Of a stretch of 64,000 nt of DNA, positions 1 through 9,250 are shown in pieces. Source of the DNA: Caldilineales bacterium (GTDB lineage: Bacteria > Chloroflexota > Anaerolineae > J102); NCBI GenBank assembly GCA_019695115.1, contig JAIBAP010000006.1:1-64000 (forward strand). The letters are read 5' to 3'. Each line of letters opens with the position of its first letter. The first letter of the stretch is position 1. A model generated the notes under the pieces. The model did not search any database. It was not told where the DNA came from and saw only the letters and a program-made list of their open reading frames with translations. Position numbers and translations under genes: made by a program.

Positions 1-142
1 TCAGCCTACTTTGATGCCAGGTGTCGACTGCTCGGCCGAGCCGGCGTTTGCGCCCCTGCCTGGATTATGTGAGTTCCGCCTACTTTAACTCATCTCCCTC
101 TCTTCGGGAAACTTTGACGCCCACCCTTGGACACAGGGCGCC

Positions 143-167
143 TTTCGTTTTCGGGGCGTCTGTCATT
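143..167 (+). repeat. 25-bp repeat, copy of 35492-35516
   Basis: TTTCGTTTTCGGGGCGTCTG and the next five bases match 35492-35516 in reverse complement without a mismatch. Confidence 0.85.
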
Positions 168-230
168 ACTGCCGGTCGGGGCGATGACTTGTCGCGCTGA
201 GTCGCTGTCGGTAATTGGGCGAACAACGGG

Positions 231-236
231 TACAAT
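231..236 (+). promoter_or_regulatory. -10-like hexamer giving a probably leaderless transcript
   Basis: TACAAT lies 8 bases before the ATG at 245. If used, transcription would begin at or next to the start codon. No convincing -35 hexamer was seen. The first 214 bases of the window hold no gene I can support. Confidence 0.4.
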
Positions 237-244
237 ACTGGACG

Positions 245-2680
245 ATGACCCCCGCCCCATCTTCCCTCGCGCCACACACCCCGCCCCGTCCCTCGTCCCC
301 TGCGCCGCCGACCCTGCGACCAGCGACGAGGCCTGTCTCGCGCCCCGCCCTCATCCTCCTGCTCCTCATCCTCCTGCTCGCCGCCACCCTTCGCTTCTAT
401 CTCCTGGCCGGGCAGAGCTTCTGGGCCGACGAGGGCAACTCGGTTGTCCTGGCGGGTCGTAGCCCGGCAGAGATCATCACCGCCGCCGCCGCCGACATCC
501 ATCCCCCGGCCTATTACCTGCTGCTGGCGGGCTGGGGCCGCGTCTTCGGCCTGAGCGAGGCAGGCGCGCGCAGCCTGTCGGCCATCCTGGGCGTGGGGCT
601 GGCCGCCGTCCTCTTCCTCCTCGGCCTTTCTCTCCGCGGCGCCGGGCTGGGGCTGGCCGCCGCTTTCCTGGCTGCCGCCAATCCCTTTCTGGTCTACTAC
701 AGCCAGGAAGCGCGCATGTACGAACTCCTGGCCCTGTGCGCCGCCCTCACTGGTCTGGCCCTGGCCCTGTGGACCCGGCCCGACCGCCGCCGCCTGCCGG
801 CAGCGATCCTCTACAGCGCCTTCGCTGCCCTCGGCCTCTACACCCACTACGCCTTTCCCATCCACCTCCTCGCCCTCAACCTGGTCTTCGTCCTGTGGCT
901 GTGGCACAGCCGCCGCAGCCAGCAAGCGCCTGGCAAAACCATGCTCGGCTGGTCGGTCTCGCAGGCCATCCCGGCCCTGCTGTATGCGCCGTGGCTGCCC
1001 ATTGCCCTGCGCCAGCTGCGCACCTGGCCGGCGCCGGCCGTCTCGCTCGGCCCCGGCCAGGCCCTGACCGAAACCTTCCGGCTCTTCACCTGTGGGCCTA
1101 CCCCCTGTTCGGCGCCAGCCATCCTCTTGTTCATCTCGGCGTCGGTTGCGGTCGGGCTGCTGATCGCCGCCGTCCTGCCCTTTGTCCGCGCTCCTCATCG
1201 CCGTTTCGAGACCGCCCTGCCGCTGCTTTGGCTGCTGGCGCCGTTGGCGGCCATGCTCGTCTTTCGCATCTTCAGCCCCGTCTTCTTCAAATTCCTCCTC
1301 ATCGCCGCCCCGGCCTACCTGCTCTTGCTGGCGCTTGGCAACGACAGGATTGCAACCCTGATCGAAAGCCGCCTCAAGGTGACCAGAGCGCCAGGGCCGC
1401 GCCTTCTCCTCCGCCTGCCCTTCCTCCTCCTCCTCGTCCTCCCCGCCGTCCCCCCCCTCTCTCGTTACTACCACGACCCTGCCGTCGCCCGCGATGACTA
1501 CCGCGGCCTGGCCGCCTATCTGCGGGCGGTGGCCGGGGCCGAAGATGCCGTCATCTTGCTGGCGCCGGGGCAAGCCGATGTCTTCGGCCAGTACGAACAC
1601 GGCCCCGCCCCCGTCTATCCCCTGCCGCGCGCCCGTCCCCTCGACCCCGCCGCCACGCTGTCCGAGATCGACCGCATCCTCGCCGCCTCTGACCGGGTCT
1701 TCGCCATCTACTGGGCCAGCGAGCAGGCCGATCCCGACCGGCTGATCGAGCGTTATCTGGCCGCGCACGCCTTCGCAGCCTGGGACGCCTGGGTGGGCAA
1801 CCTGCGTTTCGTGGCCTATAGCGCCGAAGCCCCGCCCGCAATCCGGCCATTTTCCTCGCCCATCCCCGTTGGCGACGCCTTTGCCCTGGCCGGGATCGGC
1901 TTCAGCCCCGGCCCGGTGCAGCCCGGCGACATCGCCCGCGTCCTCCTGAACTGGCGTAGCCTGGCCGAGACCGGCGCCAACTACAAAGTCACCCTGCAAC
2001 TGCTCGACGCCGTTGGACAGGTGGCGGCGCAGGTCGATTCCGAACCGGTGGGCGGCGCTCGTCCCACCAGCAGCTGGCGCCCTGGCGACGAAATCACCGA
2101 CCCTTATGGCCTGGCCATCCCTCTCGCCACCCCGCCTGGCGGCCATCGCCTCATCCTGGCCGTCTATGACGCCGCCACCGGCAACCGCCTCCCCATCTTC
2201 GCCCCTGCCGGCGCCAGCGACCATCTGGAGGTGGGGACGATCCGCATCGACCCGCCGGCGGCAGCGCCACCCCTCGCCGTCCTTCCCATCAGCCATCGCG
2301 CCGCCGTCCCCGTTGGCCCCTTCACCTTCCTCGGCCATGACCGCTTCAAACAGGGCTTCGACCACGCCCCCGAGACGCCGCTGGCAGCGGGCGATTCCCT
2401 GCACCTGAACACCTGGTGGCGGGCCGACCAACCACCCGACGGCGATTACAGCTTCGAGTTGTTGCTCGATGACCGCACCCTGGGCCGTTTCCCCCTCGCC
2501 GGCCCGGCCTTCCCCACCGGCCTGTGGCAACCCGGCCAGCCCTGGCGTGGCGAGATCAGCCTCCCCCTCCCACCCGACCTGGCCACGGCAGGCAACCACA
2601 CCCTGGCCTTGCGCCTCCTCGCCCCATCCGGCCAGCCGCTTGGCCAGCCGATCCCCCTGCAACCGGCGATACGATACTGA
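245..2680 (+). CDS. GT39-like polytopic membrane glycosyltransferase with C-terminal beta-sandwich modules
   Basis: Predicted GT-C glycosyltransferase of the PMT/ArnT type, expected to move sugar from a polyprenyl-phosphate donor to an acceptor outside the membrane. After a Pro-rich N-terminus and the first membrane segment (about residues 36-53) comes WADEGNSV, with the Asp-Glu pair typical of the first extracytoplasmic loop. About ten further hydrophobic segments run to about residue 400. The rest is soluble and contains one clear and one weaker copy of a module also seen at the ends of the proteins at 4373-6112 and 6113-8389. The ATG at 245 is preferred over a TTG at 215 because a -10-like hexamer sits just before it. 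The length (811 aa) is long for GT39 because of the added soluble part. The acceptor is unknown. Confidence 0.75.
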   Translation: MTPAPSSLAPHTPPRPSSPAPPTLRPATRPVSRPALILLLLILLLAATLRFYLLAGQSFWADEGNSVVLAGRSPAEIITAAAADIHPPAYYLLLAGWGRVFGLSEAGARSLSAILGVGLAAVLFLLGLSLRGAGLGLAAAFLAAANPFLVYYSQEARMYELLALCAALTGLALALWTRPDRRRLPAAILYSAFAALGLYTHYAFPIHLLALNLVFVLWLWHSRRSQQAPGKTMLGWSVSQAIPALLYAPWLPIALRQLRTWPAPAVSLGPGQALTETFRLFTCGPTPCSAPAILLFISASVAVGLLIAAVLPFVRAPHRRFETALPLLWLLAPLAAMLVFRIFSPVFFKFLLIAAPAYLLLLALGNDRIATLIESRLKVTRAPGPRLLLRLPFLLLLVLPAVPPLSRYYHDPAVARDDYRGLAAYLRAVAGAEDAVILLAPGQADVFGQYEHGPAPVYPLPRARPLDPAATLSEIDRILAASDRVFAIYWASEQADPDRLIERYLAAHAFAAWDAWVGNLRFVAYSAEAPPAIRPFSSPIPVGDAFALAGIGFSPGPVQPGDIARVLLNWRSLAETGANYKVTLQLLDAVGQVAAQVDSEPVGGARPTSSWRPGDEITDPYGLAIPLATPPGGHRLILAVYDAATGNRLPIFAPAGASDHLEVGTIRIDPPAAAPPLAVLPISHRAAVPVGPFTFLGHDRFKQGFDHAPETPLAAGDSLHLNTWWRADQPPDGDYSFELLLDDRTLGRFPLAGPAFPTGLWQPGQPWRGEISLPLPPDLATAGNHTLALRLLAPSGQPLGQPIPLQPAIRY

Positions 2681-2737
2681 TTGCGGATTGCGGATTGCGG
2701 ATTGCGAAACGGATCGATGTAAGAGTTCACCTTGCCT

Positions 2738-2840
2738 GTCATTGCGAGGCCGTAGGCCGAAGCAATCCCCGACTTTCTCATGTGATTTCGGGATTGCTTC
2801 CTTCACTGTGTTCAGGACGGCTGTCGCCCCTCGCAATGAC
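2738..2840. repeat. Nested inverted-repeat element, MITE/REP-like
   Basis: Outer arms GTCATTGCGAGG (2738-2749) and CCTCGCAATGAC (2829-2840) are perfect complements. Inner arms GAAGCAATCCC (2759-2769) and GGGATTGCTTC (2790-2800) are also perfect. Elements beginning GTCATTGCGAG are common intergenic repeats in many bacteria. No coding region fits here. Confidence 0.7.
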
Positions 2841-2905
2841 AAAACGTGAACAGATACCGGATCGATCACGAATGGCACGAATGGACGAATGGCACGAATA
2901 GAGTC

Positions 2906-3063
2906 AGTAATCAGTAATCAGTAGTCAGTAACCAGTAACCAGTAACCAGTAACCAGTAACCAGTAACCAGTTACCAGTTACCAGTTACCAGTTACCAGTT
3001 ACCACCCGCCACCTGCGACCTGCGACCTGCCACGCCTTCACGGAACACGGAACACGGAACACG
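2906..3063. repeat. Three consecutive 7-bp repeat arrays
   Basis: About 13 units of the CAGTAAC/CAGTTAC type are followed by ACCTGCG units and then by CGGAACA units. The last array ends two bases before the ATG of the next gene. The whole 2681-3064 gap is explained by this array, the inverted-repeat element and short GGATTGC and CACGAATGG repeats. Confidence 0.9.
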
Positions 3064-3064
3064 C

Positions 3065-4345
3065 ATGCCCCGCAAAGCGCTCAAGCTCGCCCTCTTTGTC
3101 TTCTTCAATCTCGTCGTCGTCCTCGCCGCCATCGAGATCATCTTCCGATTGGCCGCACCCACGCCGGTCGAGCCGGCCGGCTGGTTCTGGAAAACACCCG
3201 ACCCCATCACCGGCTGGTCGCTCCAGCCGGGCGTCAGCGGCCGCAGCTACGACGAGAACTACGAGTACGATAGCCGGGTCGAGATCAACGGTCTGGGGCT
3301 GCGCAGCCCGGCGGGAATCGGCTACGACAAACCTGCAGGCGTCTACCGCATCCTCGTCCTCGGCGACTCCTTCGTCGAGGCCATGCAAGTGGAGATGGAG
3401 GACGCCTTCCACCAGCAGTTGGGGCAGATCCTGAACCAGGAGGGTCTGCGGGCCGAGGTCATCGCCGCCGGGGTGCAGGGCTGGGGCACCGACCAGGAAC
3501 TGCTGTGGCTGCGAGAAGAAGGCCGCCGCTATCAGCCGGATCTGGTCGTGTTGGCCTTCTACCCCCGCAACGACTTCATGAACAACCTCCGCCTGCTCGA
3601 AGCGGCCAACATGGGCGCCAACCTCAAGCCCTTCTTCCGCCTTCAGGATGGCCGGCTCGTCCTCGACGACTTCCCCTTCGACCCGGCCCAGGCGCCGCCG
3701 CCGCCGTCCGAGAACACCGTCGTCGCCGTCGAAGCCATCCCCCCCGGCCCACTCACCGGCCTGGGCGACTGGCTTCACCGCCATTCCGCCTTTTACCGTT
3801 GGGCCAACCCCCGCCTGCGCCTGGCCGCGCCCCGTCTGGCCGCCCGTCTGGCTCGCACCGGCATCATCCGCCCCGGCAAAGAAAGCGCCCTCGTCGCCCA
3901 AGGCCCGGAGTACGTCCCCCTGGTCTTCGGCGTTTACCAGACGCCGCCCGCCCCGGCATGGCAGGCCGCCTTCGATCTCACCGCCGCCCTGATCGAGGAG
4001 ATGCAGGCCGAGGCGCAAGGCATGGGCGCGGGCTTCGCCGTCGTCCTGGCCAACTCGCAAGAGGAAATCTACCCCGGCGAGTGGCAGCGCATCGAGGCCC
4101 GTTACCCGCGTATGCAAGGCAAGGACTGGTCGGTCGAGCAGCCCCGGCAAGAGGCGCTGCGCATCCTCGCCCAGGCCGGCATCCCCAGCCTCGATCTGGT
4201 TCCCATCTTCGTGGCCGCCGCCGCCGATGGCGCCCGCCTGCACTTCCCCATCAACGGCCATTGGAACGAGGCCGGACACCGTCTTGCCGCCGAAGCCCTG
4301 GCTGGGTTCCTGCACGAGCAGGGACTCCTACGCCAGGGGCAGTAA
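3065..4345 (+). CDS. SGNH/GDSL-like hydrolase, membrane anchored
   Basis: One N-terminal membrane segment (residues 9-26) is followed by an SGNH-type fold. LVLGDSFVEA carries the nucleophile serine (GDS at 100-102). YPRNDFMNN probably supplies the oxyanion Asn. A C-terminal NGHWNEAGH fits the His block, but Asn stands where the catalytic Asp of a DxxH motif is usual. Such proteins esterify or deacylate envelope polysaccharides, and the glycosyltransferases on both sides support a role in surface glycans. The start codon directly follows a 7-bp repeat array and no Shine-Dalgarno sequence is visible. The exact substrate is unknown; AlgX/DltD-like roles are possible. Confidence 0.7.
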   Translation: MPRKALKLALFVFFNLVVVLAAIEIIFRLAAPTPVEPAGWFWKTPDPITGWSLQPGVSGRSYDENYEYDSRVEINGLGLRSPAGIGYDKPAGVYRILVLGDSFVEAMQVEMEDAFHQQLGQILNQEGLRAEVIAAGVQGWGTDQELLWLREEGRRYQPDLVVLAFYPRNDFMNNLRLLEAANMGANLKPFFRLQDGRLVLDDFPFDPAQAPPPPSENTVVAVEAIPPGPLTGLGDWLHRHSAFYRWANPRLRLAAPRLAARLARTGIIRPGKESALVAQGPEYVPLVFGVYQTPPAPAWQAAFDLTAALIEEMQAEAQGMGAGFAVVLANSQEEIYPGEWQRIEARYPRMQGKDWSVEQPRQEALRILAQAGIPSLDLVPIFVAAAADGARLHFPINGHWNEAGHRLAAEALAGFLHEQGLLRQGQ

Positions 4346-4372
4346 GCCAGCCGCGGGCGGGCAACGCCGCCC

Positions 4373-6112
4373 CTATTCGAAACGGAGGCTGCCCAGCCGC
4401 ACGAACACACCGTCGGCGGACGGTTGCGCGGCCAACCACTCGCCCCGGAACGGTCTCACCCCCAGCCAAAGGGCGAATTCACCGCCGCTCGCCGGGTTGG
4501 GCGTCAGCGTGAACGTGTCGGCGATGACCTCCCCCGCCAGCCAGCGGTCGGTGCTGAAGCGACCCTGGGCCGGGCTATGGTCTCGCTCGGCCGCCAGCCA
4601 GCCATCTTGATGGACAAGGCGCACGACCGGGCGCAGATCCGCCGCCAGCGGCTGCCGCGCCCGCCAGAACAGCGTGATGGTCGCCGTTTCGCCAACGGCC
4701 AGGGGGTGGTCGGGCAGGGCGACGGCAACGAGATTGAAATCCTCGCCGAATGAGGCCAGGCTTTCGGCGGCGGTCAGGGAGGCGACGGCCGGCGGCGGCG
4801 CAAAGGCCGGGCGCAGCGCCAGCAGGAGGGCGGCCAGCCCGTAGCTCGTCATCACGATGATGCCTGCGGCCGCCAGTCGGCGGCGGGAGCGCAGCGCCTG
4901 GCCCCAACCGGCCAGCCCCACCCCCGCCCAGGCGCCCACGGCAGCGATCGCCGGCCACATGAGCCGCGCCTGGTCGGTGCCCAGGGCGATGGTCGAATAC
5001 TGCACGATCGAGGCTAGGGTCAGCAGGGGCGCCAGGGCGAGGAGCGCAACCGAGAAGCGCCAGCGATAGTCGGAAAGACGGCGACGCCAGAAGATCACGA
5101 TGCCGGCCAGCAAGAACAGGCTGACGGCAAGGGCGAGGAGATAGGCCCAGGGGGGCAAACGCACCTGGCCGATGGCGCCAAAACGCCCCCAGAAGTAGCC
5201 AAACAACCCTCTCGCCAGCCAGACCAGATCGGCAAAACCCAGCGGCGAGGTGCGCTGATCGACCGTGGCCCGCACCAAGTCCCAGCCCAGGGGATCGCCA
5301 TAGAGCCGCCAGTTGTGCACCAACCAGGGCGAGGCGACCAGTGTCCCTATCCCCAGGCTGATGGCCAGGTGGCCCAACCCAACCAGCCAGGCCCGCGCCC
5401 GCCGTCGTTCGGGCCAGAGTCCGCCCGCTGTGGCCAGGGCTGCCAGCGGCCACAGGGCCAGTGTCCCCACCTTCGACAGCAGCCCCAGCCCGAGAACCAG
5501 CCCCAGCCTGATGCTGCGGCCCAGGCCCGGTCCCCGCCAGATCATCGCCGCCATGATCACCAGGGCCAGGCTGCCAAAGGCGCCGGCGGCGTTGTCGTTG
5601 TTCACCGCCCCGCTGATGAACAGGAAGCCGGGCAGGGTGGCAAGAAAGGCGCCGGCAAGCAGGCCGGCCTCTGCCGCGCCTGCAAAGCAGTCACGACCAA
5701 GCCGCCACGCAGCCCAGACCGTGACCGCGCCCAGCAACACCGAAAGCAGCCTGCCCAGCCGCATCGCCAGCGCTCCCCCCTGCCAGGGCCATGCTTCCAC
5801 GGTGGTGTGGACGAAGAAGTTAGGCGGAGCGGCCGGGCCGAGAGGGAAGGCGTCGGGGTTGGAGCGCAGAAAATCGAAATCCATCCCCGTCCAAGCGGCC
5901 ACGGCGGCGACGGCGGCATGGTAGAGCGGCGGATGTTTGCCCTGGGTGATGGTGGGGCCTTGCGGCAGGCTGCGGTTCAGCGCCAGGTGGCGGGCATAGG
6001 CATAGTGGTCGGCCTCGTCAGGGGCCTCGCCCAAAGGCAATGACAGCGAATAGGCCGTTGCCAGGGCCAGGTAGAGGGCCAGGAGGAGGAGGAAGGATCG
6101 CCGCCCGCCCAT
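4373..6112 (-). CDS. GT39/DUF2142-like polytopic glycosyltransferase
   Basis: 579 aa integral membrane protein with about ten hydrophobic helices. The first loop holds GEAPDEADHYAYARHLA, with the acidic pair expected in GT-C enzymes, and KHPPLYHA resembles the donor-phosphate region of the PMT family. The last 120 residues are soluble and resemble the module in the neighbouring GT-C proteins (RWLAGEVIADTFTLTP). Its start abuts the stop of the upstream gene with no spacer, which indicates translational coupling in a two-gene operon. It converges on the SGNH hydrolase gene with a 27-bp gap. Donor and acceptor cannot be told from sequence. Confidence 0.7.
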   Translation of the reverse strand: MGGRRSFLLLLALYLALATAYSLSLPLGEAPDEADHYAYARHLALNRSLPQGPTITQGKHPPLYHAAVAAVAAWTGMDFDFLRSNPDAFPLGPAAPPNFFVHTTVEAWPWQGGALAMRLGRLLSVLLGAVTVWAAWRLGRDCFAGAAEAGLLAGAFLATLPGFLFISGAVNNDNAAGAFGSLALVIMAAMIWRGPGLGRSIRLGLVLGLGLLSKVGTLALWPLAALATAGGLWPERRRARAWLVGLGHLAISLGIGTLVASPWLVHNWRLYGDPLGWDLVRATVDQRTSPLGFADLVWLARGLFGYFWGRFGAIGQVRLPPWAYLLALAVSLFLLAGIVIFWRRRLSDYRWRFSVALLALAPLLTLASIVQYSTIALGTDQARLMWPAIAAVGAWAGVGLAGWGQALRSRRRLAAAGIIVMTSYGLAALLLALRPAFAPPPAVASLTAAESLASFGEDFNLVAVALPDHPLAVGETATITLFWRARQPLAADLRPVVRLVHQDGWLAAERDHSPAQGRFSTDRWLAGEVIADTFTLTPNPASGGEFALWLGVRPFRGEWLAAQPSADGVFVRLGSLRFE

Positions 6113-8389
6113 CTACTTTACCTCCACCGTCCCCAGTTCGATCCGGCCGTCGGCCGTGAGTGGCTCGACCGGCAGGTTGGCCGGGCCGGCGGCCGGGCCA
6201 GCGGCCGGGCCAGCGGCCGTCAGCTCGTACATCCCCACCTTCAAGCCGTAGTCGCCCGGCGCCACGCCCGTCGGCAGGGGGATGCGGTGGGTGTCGGCGA
6301 TGATCTCGCCGCGGCGCCAGCGGGTGGTGGGGGTGTAGCCGCCGACCGGGTCGCCATCGTGCTGAGCGATGACCTGGCCGCTGCCATCCAGCAGGTGGAC
6401 GAACACCTTGTAGTCCACACTGGTCTCGCGCAGGGCCAGCCAGTAGAGGGTCACATCCAGCGCCTCGGCCCCGCGTCCGGGTCGCGCCTCCCAGCCGATG
6501 ACCTGGGCGACATCCGCTATCTGGGCCTGGGCGGGCTGCGGGGCGCGGGTTTGGCGGCCGGCCCCCAGGCCGTTGAGCGCCAGGGCCAGGGCCAGGATCA
6601 GCAGCAGGAGGGCGGCGGCGCGCAGCATGCGGTTCTTCCTGCCCCAGCGCCAGGCCAGCCCCGCCCACAGCCCCGCCGATGCAAACGCAATCAGGGCGCC
6701 GGCACGCCGGGCAGGCGTCGAGCCGAAGCCCAGGGCGACCTGATGGCGGCCGGGCGGGATGTCCACCGTCACCAGGGCCAGTTCGCCGCTGGCATAGGTG
6801 GCGGCGGGGCGGTCATCGATGCGGGCGTTCCATCCCGGCTGATGGAATTGATGCAGACGCAACGACAGCGGCGCCGGCGTCTCGACCTCGAATTGCCAGC
6901 GATCCAGACCGACCGCAACCAGGCGCAGGCGCAGCGGCCCTGGCAGGGCGGGGCCATCGCTCGCGCCCTCGCGCCCGCGGCCAAGCGCCCATCGCTGCTC
7001 GCTCACCGCCGCCGGCAGGAATTCGCCCGTCCAGGTGGCGCCCACCTGCCCCAGGGCTGCATCTTCGTCCCACATTCGTTGCGGCGACCAGACCTCGCCG
7101 GCAGGTAAGTCCAGCGGTTGCAACGACAGCCGCCCCATGCCGGTGACGAGAGCCGCCACAGCGACCACGGCGACGACCAGCCCCGGCCGCAGGCGGGGCA
7201 GCAGCGGGATCAGCGCCGCCGCCGCCACGGCCAGGGCGACGGCGGTCAGGATCAGAAAGCGCCAGGGATATTGCAGTTGGCCCAGCACGGGCGTCAGAGG
7301 CCGCCAGAGCCAGAGCGAGGCGGTGGTGATCAGAAAGACGGTGACGGCGAAGAGGCCGAGATGGAAGGCGAGATGGGGCGTGTGCGCAGGCCGGGCGTCC
7401 CCTCGCCGGCGCCAGAGGAGCAGGAGCAAGACCACGAGCGGCAGGGTCGCCGCCAGCCAGCCCAGGGGATAGACGATGTAGCCGCCGGCGGGATAGAGGT
7501 AGGCCCACGACCGCTGCACCAGCGTCGCCAGGTCGAGCATGTGATGCTCGAAGCCGCGCGAGGCCCCTGCCGCCAACCCCACGCTGTTCCGCTCGACCAG
7601 CGCCGGCAGCCAATAGCCGGCGCTGAGTCCCAATGCCAGCGCCATCGACCCGCCGACCCCCGCCAGCAGTCGCCACTGCCTGCCGCTGGCGGCAAGCAGC
7701 AGGGCGTAGGCGAGTGCGACCGGCGCCATCAGCAGCGAACTGAGGTGGTGCACCAGGGCCAGCCCGGCCAAAGCAAGGCTTGCAGCCAGAAGCGGGGGGA
7801 GGGCGGCCGGCGATGGCAGGGGGCCGGTCGGCCGGCGGTCGGCAGCTTCGTTGGCGAAGGCGGCGGTATAGGCCCAGAGGATGAGCGGCGGGAAGACGAA
7901 GGCCAGGTGTTCGGGCAGGGCGCCGCGGATGGTGGCGTCGGCCAGATGATAGGGGAAGTAGGTGTAGACGGCGGCGGCAAGCAGCCCCGCCCACGGCCCC
8001 CAAAGCCGCCGGACATAGGCGAAGACGGCAAGCGCCGCCAGCAGGAAGCCGCACGCTATCGTGATCTCGGCGGCGGCGGCGGGCGAGAACCCCAACCTGC
8101 TCAGCAGCGCCCCCGGCCAATAGCCCGCCGGCGAGTAGAAGTTCAACACGGCCTGGCCGTAGCCAAAGCCGAACTGCGGAAACAGACGGGGGTGGAGCAC
8201 GCCCTGGCCCCAGGCCTCGGCCAGGGCCGCAAGACGGTAGACATGGAAGCGACCGTCATCGCTGGCCCAGAAACCCTGCCGCCACAGAGGCGCCAGCGCC
8301 GGCAAGGCCGCCACCAGCGCCAGGACAAGGGATGCCCGGCGTCGTCGAACGAGGGCTGCGGCTGGCGGCTTGGAAGGGTTTCGAATCAT
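6113..8389 (-). CDS. PTPS-related integral membrane protein, likely glycan assembly
   Basis: 758 aa. This is the large membrane family annotated as 6-pyruvoyl-tetrahydropterin synthase-related, which has a GT-C-like topology and no PTPS activity. A signal-anchor (about 21-40) precedes GFWASDDGRFHVYRL, and GYGQAVLNFYSP is typical of the family. Roughly 12 helices end near residue 600. The C-terminal soluble module (DYKVFVHLLDGSGQV, then GEIIADTH) recurs in the genes at 245 and 4373. Near the end a 12-bp repeat encodes AAGPAAGPAAGP. The gene lies first in an operon with the GT39-like gene and is transcribed away from the MBL hydrolase gene. Function is inferred from family and context. Confidence 0.7.
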   Translation of the reverse strand: MIRNPSKPPAAALVRRRRASLVLALVAALPALAPLWRQGFWASDDGRFHVYRLAALAEAWGQGVLHPRLFPQFGFGYGQAVLNFYSPAGYWPGALLSRLGFSPAAAAEITIACGFLLAALAVFAYVRRLWGPWAGLLAAAVYTYFPYHLADATIRGALPEHLAFVFPPLILWAYTAAFANEAADRRPTGPLPSPAALPPLLAASLALAGLALVHHLSSLLMAPVALAYALLLAASGRQWRLLAGVGGSMALALGLSAGYWLPALVERNSVGLAAGASRGFEHHMLDLATLVQRSWAYLYPAGGYIVYPLGWLAATLPLVVLLLLLWRRRGDARPAHTPHLAFHLGLFAVTVFLITTASLWLWRPLTPVLGQLQYPWRFLILTAVALAVAAAALIPLLPRLRPGLVVAVVAVAALVTGMGRLSLQPLDLPAGEVWSPQRMWDEDAALGQVGATWTGEFLPAAVSEQRWALGRGREGASDGPALPGPLRLRLVAVGLDRWQFEVETPAPLSLRLHQFHQPGWNARIDDRPAATYASGELALVTVDIPPGRHQVALGFGSTPARRAGALIAFASAGLWAGLAWRWGRKNRMLRAAALLLLILALALALNGLGAGRQTRAPQPAQAQIADVAQVIGWEARPGRGAEALDVTLYWLALRETSVDYKVFVHLLDGSGQVIAQHDGDPVGGYTPTTRWRRGEIIADTHRIPLPTGVAPGDYGLKVGMYELTAAGPAAGPAAGPANLPVEPLTADGRIELGTVEVK

Positions 8390-8390
8390 G

Positions 8391-8515
8391 GTGCGTGTTC
8401 CGTGTTCCGTGTTGCGTGTTCCGTGTTCCGTGAAGCGTAAGACGTGAGGGGTGAGGCGTGAAACGTGAGGCGTGTTCCGTGAAGCGTGGGGCGTGAGGGG
8501 TGAGGGGTAGTTCCG
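8391..8515. repeat. 7-bp repeat arrays of CGTGTTC and CGTGARG types
   Basis: Variants of CGTGTTC, CGTGAAG, CGTGAAA and CGTGAGG follow one another at a period of seven, immediately upstream of the minus-strand gene start at 8389. Confidence 0.85.
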
Positions 8516-8525
8516 TGGTCGGTCA

Positions 8526-8579
8526 TCTATAGCACAGCGGCTGTAACGGCGTCAAAAGCAAGGGCGTCTGTGCTATACT
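8526..8579. promoter_or_regulatory. Divergent promoter pair
   Basis: Plus strand: extended -10 TGTGCTATACT with TATACT at 8574-8579, serving the MBL gene; its -35 is weak. Minus strand: TTGACG (8550-8555), 18-bp spacer, TATAGA (8526-8531), also preceded by TGTGC, serving the gene at 6113-8389. The two promoters overlap, so each could interfere with the other. Confidence 0.55.
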
Positions 8580-8612
8580 TCGTTACCAAACCGCGTTTCT
8601 CCGAACTCAGCC

Positions 8613-9245
8613 ATGCAAATCCATCATCTCATCGTCGGCCTCCTCGAAGTCAACTGTTTTCTGCTCGTGGACGAGGCCAGCCACGAGGCCTTGCTCATCG
8701 ACCCCGGCGACGAGGCCGATGACATCCTCGACCGGGTCAGGCGCACCGCCGCGCGCCTGACCCGCATCACCAACACCCACGCCCATTTCGACCACGTCCT
8801 GGCCGTGCCGCAAGTGCAGGCCGCCACCGGCGCCACTTTCCACCTCCATCAGGACGAATTGCCCGTGTTGGGGTGGGCGGCCGAGGCCACCGCCGCCTGG
8901 TTGGGGCGCAAGTGGGGGCCGCCGCCGCCGGTGGATGGCTTTCTGGCGCCGGGGGAGGCTCTCCGCCTGGGCGAGACCGCCTTCGAGATCCGCCATGTCC
9001 CCGGCCACTCGCCTGGCTCGATCATCTTCATCGACCATGCCGGCCGCCGCGCCTGGGTGGGCGACACCGTCTTCGCCGGCAGCATCGGCCGCACCGACTT
9101 CCCCGGTTGCAGCTATCCGCAGCTCATCGCCGCCATCCACAGCCAGATCCTCACCCTGCCCGACGACTACACACTCTATCCCGGCCACGGCGCCTTCACC
9201 ACCGTCGGCCGCGAGCGCCGCACCAATCCCTATCTGGGGGCCTAG
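8613..9245 (+). CDS. MBL-fold metallo-hydrolase, glyoxalase II-like
   Basis: 210 aa, close to the usual size of the short glyoxalase-II-like family. Zinc ligands are visible in order: THAHFDH (HxHxDH), HVPGHSPGS, WVGDTVF and YPGHG. These enzymes hydrolyse thioesters such as S-lactoylglutathione or related thiol adducts; the real substrate is unknown. No Shine-Dalgarno sequence is obvious before the ATG. It is probably co-transcribed with the XdhC-like gene six bases downstream. Confidence 0.85.
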   Translation: MQIHHLIVGLLEVNCFLLVDEASHEALLIDPGDEADDILDRVRRTAARLTRITNTHAHFDHVLAVPQVQAATGATFHLHQDELPVLGWAAEATAAWLGRKWGPPPPVDGFLAPGEALRLGETAFEIRHVPGHSPGSIIFIDHAGRRAWVGDTVFAGSIGRTDFPGCSYPQLIAAIHSQILTLPDDYTLYPGHGAFTTVGRERRTNPYLGA

Positions 9246-9250
9246 GGTTT

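Noticed and set aside
80-2878. Very long minus-strand frame opposite the GT39-like gene
   Set aside because: Low-complexity Gly/Gln/Arg sequence typical of the antisense of a GC-rich gene; no family features.
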